From assembly GCA_964596185.1 (NCBI GenBank), contig CAZQUE010000012.1:25662-89661 (forward strand): 64,000 nucleotides of DNA. The letters run 5' to 3'. Under the pieces are notes generated by a model. It had not been told where the DNA came from and ran no database searches. It was given only the letters and a program-made list of their open reading frames with translations. The DNA is from DYKG01 sp964596185. GTDB lineage: Bacteria; Muiribacteriota; Ozemobacteria; Ozemobacterales; Ozemobacteraceae. The stretch's first letter is position 1. Every line of letters starts with the position of its first letter. Both the position numbers and the translations under genes were made by a program. Shown here one piece after another: positions 26,424 to 33,520 of this stretch.

Positions 26424-26996
26424 ATGGAGGCTTCTGATTTTCGCGCTCTTTTCTTTTTAATAAGTTTATTGAATGTCGAGGTAGAAGAAAAAAACGTTTC
26501 AACTAAATTCAAAAAGCTGGAATTTCTTTTGCAGTGGTATTATCCTGATCTAATGACAGAAGAATCTCAAACAATTTTGATCGGAATTGGTGAGACAGAA
26601 GATCCTCTTCCAGATTACCCGAGAAATACAAGGTTCTGGCTTTTTGCCGGAGTCTGCGAAATTTGCGGATGCGGAGGGAGAGAAATCGAGATTTTTTCTG
26701 ATAAAATCGCTTTGAAATGCGAGTCTTGTGGACAGGTTAGGATGACGCTAATAGATGCTGCTGATTATTTTGAAGTCTCATACGTTTACTGGTGCAAGCG
26801 AGCAAAGTTTGCCAGTGATATTGTTGAAATTAGCCAAGAGGCGATTAATGGCATCGAGAAATTGATTGAAAGTTTTGATGATTTTGAGATTCCACGTTGG
26901 GCTGTAGTTATCGTTGGTGGAGTCTGTGAAAAAAAAGCCTGCTGTGTGAACTATGAATGCAGGTATAATGCAGTTAAAGGCGGAGACCTGAAATGA
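26424..26996 (+). CDS. Zinc-ribbon protein of unknown function, coupled to psuG
   Basis: 190 residues, not recognised. A mid-chain metal-binding ribbon is clear: CEICGCGG, then about 20 residues on, CESCGQ (CxxC pairs). Near the C-terminus is a second Cys cluster, CEKKACCVNYEC. There is no signal peptide; the N-terminal FRALFFLISLLNVEV looks like a buried helix rather than an anchor. The ATG at 26424 has only A-rich sequence upstream, so the start is less sure. The stop overlaps the psuG ATG (ATGA, 26993-26996), implying co-translation, but no published link between a zinc-ribbon protein and PsuG is known to me. Confidence 0.65.
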   Translation: MEASDFRALFFLISLLNVEVEEKNVSTKFKKLEFLLQWYYPDLMTEESQTILIGIGETEDPLPDYPRNTRFWLFAGVCEICGCGGREIEIFSDKIALKCESCGQVRMTLIDAADYFEVSYVYWCKRAKFASDIVEISQEAINGIEKLIESFDDFEIPRWAVVIVGGVCEKKACCVNYECRYNAVKGGDLK

Positions 26997-27913
26997 AAAG
27001 CTTTTTGAATGTTGCTCCTGAGGTAAGAGAGGCACTGAAATGTGGCAACCCTGTAGTTGCGCTTGAGTCGACAATAATCTCCCATGGCATGCCGTATCCT
27101 CAAAACATAGAGACTGCAAGGCTTCTTGAAAAAACAGTAAGAGAAAATGGCGCAATTCCTGCAACAATTGCCATTCTTAATGGAAAAATCTGCGTAGGCC
27201 TGGATGATCAAAAAATTGAATTGCTTGGAACTTCAAAAGAGATTTTTAAGGCTTCCCGGCGAGATATTCCTGAGTTGTTGGCCTTCGACAAATCTGCTGC
27301 AACAACTGTTTCAGCAACCATGATTTGTGCACGGCTTGCCGGGGTGAAATTTTTTGCAACCGGTGGAATTGGCGGTGTACATCGAGGTGCAGGAGAAAGT
27401 TTCGATATCTCCGCCGATCTCGAAGAATTGGCTAAAACTCCCGTTCTTGTTGTTTGTGCTGGCGCAAAAGCTGTGTTGGATATTCCTGCTACTCTTGAAT
27501 ATCTTGAAACGAAAGGTGTCCCGTTTTTAAGTTATGGTTGTGACCAGGTTCCGGCATTCTATTATCCTGACAGCGGCTGTGCTGCGTCATGTCGAATTGA
27601 TAAGGCCGTTGATGCCGCGAAAATATTTGCAATAGCTATGAAGCTTGGCTACAACAGCGGTGTTCTGGTTGGAAATCCGGTGGATAAAAAGTTTGCTATG
27701 GATCGCTCTGAGATTGAGGCATGTATTTCAAAGGCTTTGTTTGACGCTGAGAGAAAAAAAATTACCGGTCAGAAGGTAACCCCCTTTTTGTTGAAGAGGT
27801 TGTTCGAAATAACAGAAGGAAAAAGTCTTGCTACGAACATCGAGCTCGTAAAAAGCAATGCAAAATTATGTTCAAAAATCGCTGTTGAGTATAGTCGTTT
27901 AATGAAAAAGTGA
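26993..27913 (+). CDS. psuG: Pseudouridine-5'-phosphate glycosidase
   Basis: 306 residues, normal length. It reversibly splits pseudouridine-5'-phosphate into uracil and ribose-5-phosphate, the second step of pseudouridine salvage, in the cytoplasm. Family signatures are VALESTIISHGMPYPQN, FATGGIGGVHRGAGESFDIS, ADLEELAKTPVLVVCAGAK and YLETKGVPFLSYG. The usual partner kinase PsuK (a PfkB-family protein) is not adjacent. A Shine-Dalgarno GGAG lies upstream, inside the end of the zinc-ribbon gene. Confidence 0.94.
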   Translation: MKSFLNVAPEVREALKCGNPVVALESTIISHGMPYPQNIETARLLEKTVRENGAIPATIAILNGKICVGLDDQKIELLGTSKEIFKASRRDIPELLAFDKSAATTVSATMICARLAGVKFFATGGIGGVHRGAGESFDISADLEELAKTPVLVVCAGAKAVLDIPATLEYLETKGVPFLSYGCDQVPAFYYPDSGCAASCRIDKAVDAAKIFAIAMKLGYNSGVLVGNPVDKKFAMDRSEIEACISKALFDAERKKITGQKVTPFLLKRLFEITEGKSLATNIELVKSNAKLCSKIAVEYSRLMKK

Positions 27914-27940
27914 TAATAGCTTCGCTTTTGGGAGAAAAAA

Positions 27941-29074
27941 ATGCAAAATTCAGCTGATTATGTTTGTCCTTATTGTCTGAACAAAATTTTTAAGGGAGCC
28001 AAAAAATGTCATCATTGCAGAGAGTGGCTGACCCATCCCAGGTTGCAAAGCGATTTTTGCTTTGTAGGGGATTCCGGATCCGGTGCAAGGCCTGACATAA
28101 CTCAAAATTTTTTGTCTTTTCAGGGAAGACTTGCGGCAAAATTTCCCAGGGTAAATTATTGGTTTGTTTATCTTGCTTTAAGCGTTTTTCTATTCAGCGT
28201 TGTTGCAGTATACTGGTCTTTCAGTGATGAAGAGCGTATATATCTGATTTCGTTTTTTCTTTATGCCATCCAGATGTTCTTTTCTTCTGCGGGGGTTGTC
28301 TGGTTTGAAAAATTGCTGGAGAGATTCAAACTTGAATTACCTGGAATAACCGGGTGGAATAAGGAAAAATGCGAAGACTATTTTAAAGACGCAAAAAAAT
28401 ACATTTTTGCCGATCGGCATTCTTTTATTACTGCTTTTGTGGTTTGTACACTTGCTGTGATTGGTGATATTTACCTTGTTGGCTCGCCATTTAAAAGCGA
28501 AATTTCCGCGTGGGTTTTTCTATTGTATGAGGCAATGTACCTTTTTTGGACAGCATGTCTGGTAGCTGTTTTCTTTAAGTTTGCCCTTTTTGTAAGGGCA
28601 TTGGGAGATCTTGATCTTCACATTCTCCTTATTCAGGAGGAAAATGCCGGGATAAGGCTGCTGGGGAAAATGTTGTTGAAAACCGCATTATTTGTTGTTA
28701 TCCCTTATTTTCTCGGCATTTTTGCCAGGCAAATTGGCGGGTGGAATTTCAATCTTGCTTTGATCGGCTGGTTTGCTTGTTTTGGCGCGGCGATCCTATT
28801 TTATCTTTTTTATCCCATCTACAACATTCATCATGCCATGATTCGTGAGAAAGATAGAAAGCTGGGTCTGGTCGCCGTAGAGCTTAATCAATACCTCGGG
28901 AGAGGGCAGATAGAACGAGAAAATATTTTTGCTATCAAAAATTTGATAGAGATTCGGAATCATATCCATTCTGTTGATACCTGGCCGTTCGATATGAGCA
29001 AAGTCGCAGGCTTGCTTTCTGCCCTGGTGATTCCAATGGCTTCTATTTTAATCGATCGGTTTATGAAGGGTTAG
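27941..29074 (+). CDS. Seven-helix membrane protein with an N-terminal zinc ribbon
   Basis: 377 residues, not recognised. Cys9, Cys12, Cys23 and Cys26 (CPYC and CHHC) form a rubredoxin-like zinc ribbon at the cytoplasmic N-terminus. About seven hydrophobic segments follow: NYWFVYLALSVFLFSVVAVY, IYLISFFLYAIQMFFSSAGV, ITAFVVCTLAVIGDIYLVG, VFLLYEAMYLFWTACLVAVF, ALFVVIPYFLGIF, LALIGWFACFGAAILFYLF and a last one, VAGLLSALVIPMASILI. The start is supported by GGGAG 10 bases upstream. It lies 27 bases after psuG and may be co-transcribed. No transporter or enzyme signature is visible. Confidence 0.75.
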   Translation: MQNSADYVCPYCLNKIFKGAKKCHHCREWLTHPRLQSDFCFVGDSGSGARPDITQNFLSFQGRLAAKFPRVNYWFVYLALSVFLFSVVAVYWSFSDEERIYLISFFLYAIQMFFSSAGVVWFEKLLERFKLELPGITGWNKEKCEDYFKDAKKYIFADRHSFITAFVVCTLAVIGDIYLVGSPFKSEISAWVFLLYEAMYLFWTACLVAVFFKFALFVRALGDLDLHILLIQEENAGIRLLGKMLLKTALFVVIPYFLGIFARQIGGWNFNLALIGWFACFGAAILFYLFYPIYNIHHAMIREKDRKLGLVAVELNQYLGRGQIERENIFAIKNLIEIRNHIHSVDTWPFDMSKVAGLLSALVIPMASILIDRFMKG

Positions 29075-29166
29075 TTCTATTTCTCTTAATTGGAAAAATG
29101 AGTATATTTAATGTAGAGGAACGGAGAAGTTCTTGTAAATAAAGAGTAAATACAGGGAGGCGCTTA

Positions 29167-30354
29167 ATGTCCAGTCTTACAGTTTTTTTATCCGATTTGC
29201 ATATTGGAACCAGTGCAGAAACAAACTGGTTCCAAAGAGATTTGCACACAGAGTTGATAAAAAGTGTTCTTGATTTCGTAATGCAAAATTCCGAGATTGT
29301 AAAAGACGTGGTAGTTTTGGGAGACTGGTTCGAATTTTGGAATTATCCTCCTGAGTCGACTATTCCAACACTGGAAGAAGTTTTTGCTCGAAATCCTTCT
29401 TTGTTTTCAAGATCCAAAGATAAAAGAGACTTCATTTCGGTTATGGAGGCAATTAATGGAAACTTTCGTTTCATAAACGGCGAGCACGACATGCTGGTTC
29501 GTTTGCAGGATTTAAACTCCCTGTTTTCACGTTATACGGATAAAAAGGTTTTGCCGGGGCATGGAAACTCGGTTGAAAAAGATCCGATCGCAAACACTTA
29601 TTACAATTCTGGGCATGTTTGGGCTGAGCACGGAAATCAACATGATCTTTTCAATCGCCCGGTTTTAAGCGATCAAAATGCCTGTCGACCATTGCCATTC
29701 GGCTATTTTTTGAGCCGCCTATTTTGTTTTTATCTTGAAAAGCAAATTTCAAGCATGCATCGGAGAGATGCGTCTTGCCTGTCTGGTTGTTCGGGGATAG
29801 GAGAGAAGAGCCTCGGGATGAAAGCTGAAGAGTTTTTTGATGAAATAATCAAAAAATCGATAAAAGAGCGTGGGTTTAATTCTGCTCAAATACTATTAGA
29901 GAATTTGCTATCCAGGAATAGAAGCTTCGAGATTGAATTCAACATGAAAACAGAGGGGTTCTCAGAGATTCATTGTTCAGAGGTTCCTGATTATTTTTCA
30001 GGACTTATAAGCTCAGACGATCTATTTGAAAGTATGCATGAGGCAGAAGTCGCGTATTCTGGCCTTGGCAGGTTTGCTCAAAGGCATTTTTGTGAAAATC
30101 CCTTCAGCAGGGTTGTAATTATGGGGCATACTCATCATAGTCGTTTGGAAATTTTGGGCAATGGAAAACCAAGGGTATATGTTAATAATGGCTACCTCTG
30201 TCCCTCTGAGAAGGATATGGAATCCGGAGAGCAACTACCGTCTTTCACTGTTGTAAAAGAAGTGGGAAGTAACCAGATAGAAATTCGGCAGAAGTTTCTT
30301 GTTGGTAAAACTTTTGAGGTCATTGATGGGCCAGGTATTGTTCTTGAGAGCTAA
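29167..30354 (+). CDS. Calcineurin-like metallophosphoesterase
   Basis: 395 residues. The dinuclear-metal motifs are in order: FLSDLHIG (D-x-H), VVLGDWFEFWN (G-D), INGEHDML (the GNHD position, with Glu replacing Asn), WAEHGNQHD, and MGHTHHSR (GHxH). GGGAGG lies upstream of ATG 29167. The front half resembles UDP-2,3-diacylglucosamine hydrolase (LpxH/LpxI-type) sequences, but it is much longer than LpxH (about 240 residues), with a roughly 120-residue insertion between the HGNQHD and GHTHH blocks. I therefore do not assign a substrate. The GNHD Asn normally binds metal, so the Glu substitution is notable. Confidence 0.85.
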   Translation: MSSLTVFLSDLHIGTSAETNWFQRDLHTELIKSVLDFVMQNSEIVKDVVVLGDWFEFWNYPPESTIPTLEEVFARNPSLFSRSKDKRDFISVMEAINGNFRFINGEHDMLVRLQDLNSLFSRYTDKKVLPGHGNSVEKDPIANTYYNSGHVWAEHGNQHDLFNRPVLSDQNACRPLPFGYFLSRLFCFYLEKQISSMHRRDASCLSGCSGIGEKSLGMKAEEFFDEIIKKSIKERGFNSAQILLENLLSRNRSFEIEFNMKTEGFSEIHCSEVPDYFSGLISSDDLFESMHEAEVAYSGLGRFAQRHFCENPFSRVVIMGHTHHSRLEILGNGKPRVYVNNGYLCPSEKDMESGEQLPSFTVVKEVGSNQIEIRQKFLVGKTFEVIDGPGIVLES

Positions 30355-30374
30355 ATTTGGTGAAATTGACCCTG

Positions 30375-30971
30375 TCAGGGAAAAACTGCGCCGGTTTTTT
30401 TTCCATGATCAGTCTGTCGGTCGTACTCCCTTTCCTGGGTTCGGTATCTTTCCAATACTCTGTTTGCTGCAGCATTTGCTGAAATCTCAAGAGATTGGCT
30501 CGTTGAACCTGGCGGAATGTCGATTATGGCGAGATTAACTGCTTTTGCCGCCTCTATGGCGATATTTCGATGACCAAATTCATGTTCTGACAAGGCCTTA
30601 AAATAGCACTCCCATTTTTCTTGAATTGATGGGTGTGCTTTTTCTTTATCTAGCCATTGAGGCATTATATATTTGATTTCAACATTACTGTTAGCCTCGG
30701 TGATGTGGTACATGCCGTTTGCATATTGCCATTTAAAAAACCATTCCACATACCAGGTGGTCGAAGCGTCAAAAACTTCTTTTCCCTGGCGGCATGGTGA
30801 ATGATCTTTCATGTAGGATCTGATAGAGTTTTCATCTATACCAAAGACTTTGTATGTTTCTGTTTTTTCAAAAACTTCGGTATTTTGTAGCGATTCTTTT
30901 GCGACTAACTCCTGTGGGAACGAAAAAAATATCGCAAAAACCATAAAAAACAGGATTGTTCGAGTTTTCAT
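30375..30971 (-). CDS. Exported DUF922-type putative zinc protease
   Basis: About 198 residues from ATG 30971. The open frame continues upstream to 31343 but that extension has no signal-like start and overlaps the divergent gene. The N-terminus MKTRTILFFMVFAIFFSFPQ is a Sec signal. A conserved core includes YKVFGIDENSIRSYMKDHSP and STTWYVEWFFKW, and an HEFGH motif (HExxH) follows near residue 130. This layout matches the DUF922 family of predicted secreted zinc-dependent proteases. The 3' end converges with the metallophosphoesterase gene, 20 bases apart. Substrate unknown. Confidence 0.75.
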   Translation of the reverse strand: MKTRTILFFMVFAIFFSFPQELVAKESLQNTEVFEKTETYKVFGIDENSIRSYMKDHSPCRQGKEVFDASTTWYVEWFFKWQYANGMYHITEANSNVEIKYIMPQWLDKEKAHPSIQEKWECYFKALSEHEFGHRNIAIEAAKAVNLAIIDIPPGSTSQSLEISANAAANRVLERYRTQEREYDRQTDHGKKTGAVFP

Positions 30972-31128
30972 TATAAAATTTCCATTGTTAAAATGTTCTT
31001 GGGTCATAAGACAAAAAATTCCAGGTAGGATTATAGCAAAAAAGTAAAGAAAATAGAAAAAAAGATGGGAAAAAGCCCATATCTGGTTTTCCTCAGAATA
31101 AAATTCCCCAAAAAAATCCAAGAAGGTA

Positions 31129-31156
31129 TTGCGAAAAGCGAAACTTTCATTAGAAT
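31129..31156 (+). promoter_or_regulatory. candidate promoter and leader hairpin of the VADD-repeat gene
   Basis: TTGCGA (31129-31134), a 16-base spacer and TAGAAT (31151-31156). The predicted leader contains an inverted repeat TTCAAC (31167-31172) / GTTGAA (31183-31188) upstream of the Shine-Dalgarno GGAG (31216-31219). The rest of the 256-base divergent gap (30972-31128) is A+T-rich with no other clear element. Confidence 0.45.
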
Positions 31157-31227
31157 TAAGGGAAAGTTCAACCGGTACACCCGTTGAATATTCTTTTGTA
31201 AAAGTTTTCCAGAATGGAGTGAGTGAT

Positions 31228-33320
31228 ATGAGAAAAAAAACGCTTAGAGTTCTCAGTCGTGTGATGTGCCTCATTCTTCTGGCCAGTGTAATTCTGCAGG
31301 CTCCCTTGATGGCTGTCGAAACCATTCCGGTTCGAGTTGGCAATCAAACCTTCAATGTTACACCCGGTCAGTGGGTAACCGTTAGAAACGGCCCCAACGT
31401 TACGCACTATAACGTGAGATTTGTCAATGGGCGCCCTGTTGCGCTTGAAATGGCGCAATATACCAAAATAGTTTTTGGTGAAGGTGCTGCTGCCGGAAGC
31501 GTGGCCGATGATGTGGCTTCAGCCAACAGTCCATCTGGTAACACTTCTCCCAGTAACAGTAATAGTCCGAGTAGCAATAATACACGTCCTAACACCGGAA
31601 CAACCAATAACGCCGGTAATGTTGCCGACGACCTGGCTCAGCCGGGTGCGAACCCGATGGGCGGTGGTGTTGCTGACGATATTTCCCAGAGTACTTCGGT
31701 TGCAGACGACCTGGTTCAGACAGGTAATGCTGGCAACGTAGCTGACGACCTTGTTCAGACTGGCAATGCCGGCAACGTGGCTGATGACCTTGTTCAGACT
31801 GGCAATGCCGGCAACGTGGCTGATGACCTTGTTCAGACTGNNNNNNNNNNNNNNNNNNNNNNNNNNNNNNNNNNNNNNNNNNNNNNNNNNNNNNNNNNNN
31901 NNNNNNNNNNNNNNNNNNNNNNNNNNNNNNNNNNNNNNNNGACCTTGTTCAGACTGGCAATGCCGGCAACGTGGCTGATGACCTTGTTCAGACTGGCAAT
32001 GCCGGCAATGTAGCAGATGACCTGATTCAGACTGGCAATACCGCCAATGTCGCTGATGATCTGGCTCAGGCTCCTTCAACCCGGACATGGGATCCTTCAA
32101 GACACCCTCGCGATCCTCAGACTGGTCGCTTCATTTCTCATGAAGAAGCTATCAAGCGTGGTTTAATGGATCCGCCAGCAGGTTCTACTGCTGATGACGT
32201 TGCCCAGGCTGGAAATGCCGGCCAGGTTGCTGATGACGTTGCCCAGGCTGGAAACGCCGGTCAGGTTGCCGATGACGTTGCTCAGGCCGGAAATGCCGGT
32301 CAGGTTGCCGATGACGTTGCCCAGGCTGGAAATGCCGGTCAGGTTGCCGACGATGTTGCCAATAATGGCAAGCCGGGTTTTGGTGAACAGGTTAAAGGCA
32401 AATTCCAGAGCGGTTACTATACTGGCAAGGGAATGGTTAACCAGGGCTTCCAGAACGTTAAAGACAGTTTGAAATCTGGATTCAGTGCGAAAAACCTGTT
32501 GATTACAGCTGGTATAACCGTCGGTGTCGATCTTGCGACTCAAATTATGCGTGGTGAAAAGCCCAGTGCCAAAAAGGCTTTGAAAACTATTTGCAGCGCT
32601 GAATTTGTCGGTGGTGTTGGTGGTGCAGTCGTTGGTGCCGCAGCTGGTTCTTTCTTTGTTCCTTTCCTTACTGCCATTCCGGTAGTCGGCGGAGCTTTGA
32701 GTGCTTTGGCCCCTGCTTTCGGTTCTATCGTTGGCTCTTCAATGGGTGCTTACATGGCCGGGGATCTCAAAAATGGCAGATTCTCCATTAAAGAAGCTTT
32801 TAAGAGAATTGACTGGGTTGGGGTTACTGGTCAGGCAATCGGTTCAACCGTCGGTGCGGCCCTCGGTTCGGCTCTTGGTCCGATAGGAACTATCGCTGGT
32901 GGTATGATCGGCGGTTACCTGGGTAACTGGGCTGCTCAAAAGATTGCCGGGTTGTTCGGCAAGGGACAGGCCGCTCAGTTGCCGGAAATGGCAATGCCAA
33001 CTGGAACAGGAAATCCTCTTGGTGGCTATCAGGGTGGCGAAGTTTCAATTGGTGGCGATGAGCTCGTGATCAATGACGCTGCAGCTCCAATTGTTACTGG
33101 TGGCGATGACATACTGGTTATTGGCGGAGATGAAGCAGTAATTGGCGATTACGAATCAGAAGTTGCTCTCGCTTATAGCAAATACCAGGAACTTTACAAG
33201 CTTTATAATGAAATGCTCCGACAGGGACGACAGGAAGACGCAATCTCGGTTGCTGAAGCTATGAATAAAGCTAAGAAAGAATATGATGATCTCAGACTGA
33301 AAGCTGCGGTTAACAAGTAA
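31228..33320 (+). CDS. Secreted VADD-repeat protein with glycine-zipper domain, interrupted by an assembly gap
   Basis: I join two frames across the 100-N gap (31841-31940) into one gene, because both sides encode the same repeat. The start ATG 31228 has GGAG 8 bases upstream. Order of parts: Sec signal (MCLILLASVILQAPLMAVE); a globular region of about 60 residues; a Ser/Asn/Pro linker; array 1 of NAGNVADDLVQTG units; a spacer (DPQTGRFISHEEAIKRG); array 2 of NAGQVADDVAQAG units; a membrane-inserting glycine/alanine-zipper region (VGGAVVGAAAGSFFV onward, about 130 residues); three GGDE/GGDD segments; and a helical tail ending YDDLRLKAAVNK. The zipper region suggests association with or insertion into the outer membrane or a pore-like assembly, but function is unknown. 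Fifteen full VADD/TADD copies are visible; the true number is hidden by the gap. Confidence 0.8.
31695..32075 (+). repeat. 39-bp tandem repeat array 1 (NAGNVADDLVQTG)
   Basis: Near-identical in-frame 39-base units, three of them identical or almost identical before the gap at 31841. They are preceded by degenerate copies (31499-31720), and three units after the gap decay toward the end. The near-identity points to recent expansion or homogenisation. The repeat caused the assembly break. Confidence 0.95.
31841..31940. other. assembly gap inside repeat array 1
   Basis: A run of exactly 100 N lying wholly within the 39-bp array, so an unknown number of units is missing. The downstream frame is offset relative to the upstream frame only because the placeholder is not a multiple of three. 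Confidence 0.97.
32188..32366 (+). repeat. 39-bp tandem repeat array 2 (NAGQVADDVAQAG)
   Basis: One leading TADDVAQ copy and four QVADDV units of 39 bases, separated from array 1 by about 110 bases. Same length and VADD core as array 1 but a distinct consensus (Q for N, V-A-Q for L-V-Q), so the arrays were homogenised separately. Confidence 0.93.
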
Positions 33321-33349
33321 AACTCTAAGCAATTAATAGATCAAATAGG

Positions 33350-33378
33350 GGTCGCCTCAATTGAGGCGACCTTTTTTT
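33350..33378 (+). terminator. strong terminator after the VADD-repeat gene
   Basis: A perfect 22-base palindrome GGTCGCCTCAA/TTGAGGCGACC followed by seven T, 30 bases after the stop. Confidence 0.9.
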
Positions 33379-33444
33379 CTTTAGCCTGGGAAAATAAAAT
33401 CAACAATGCTGCCCGATTGATTCAAGTTTTGGTAAATGCCATGG

Positions 33445-33466
33445 AAAAATGATTGAGTTTTCAACC
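33445..33466 (-). terminator. candidate terminator of the SpoIIE-phosphatase operon
   Basis: On the reverse strand, GGTTGA pairs with TCAATC (one G-U) around an AAAC loop and is followed by ATTTTT. It lies 55 bases after the stop of the 957-residue phosphatase gene. Confidence 0.45.
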
Positions 33467-33520
33467 ATGTAATGGCGTTGATCAGTTAGTTTCAAAATTA
33501 TGTTTGAAGAAAGAAGGAGG

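Noticed and set aside
29167..30354. Assignment as LpxH or another lipid A hydrolase
   Set aside because: The size is much larger than LpxH, the metal motif is altered and no lipid A genes are nearby; only the fold family is claimed.
30366..30384. CCCTGTCAGGG hairpin between convergent genes as a terminator
   Set aside because: It is followed by an A-run on the forward strand and by mixed sequence on the reverse strand; no proper T-run in either direction.
30972..31343. Long 5' extension of the DUF922 gene
   Set aside because: The extension would hide the Sec signal, overlap the promoter and start of the divergent repeat gene, and has no initiation site.
31695..32366. 39-bp repeats could be mistaken for a CRISPR array
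   Set aside because: The units are directly adjacent with no unique spacers, keep one reading frame, encode a regular peptide and lie inside a secreted-protein gene.
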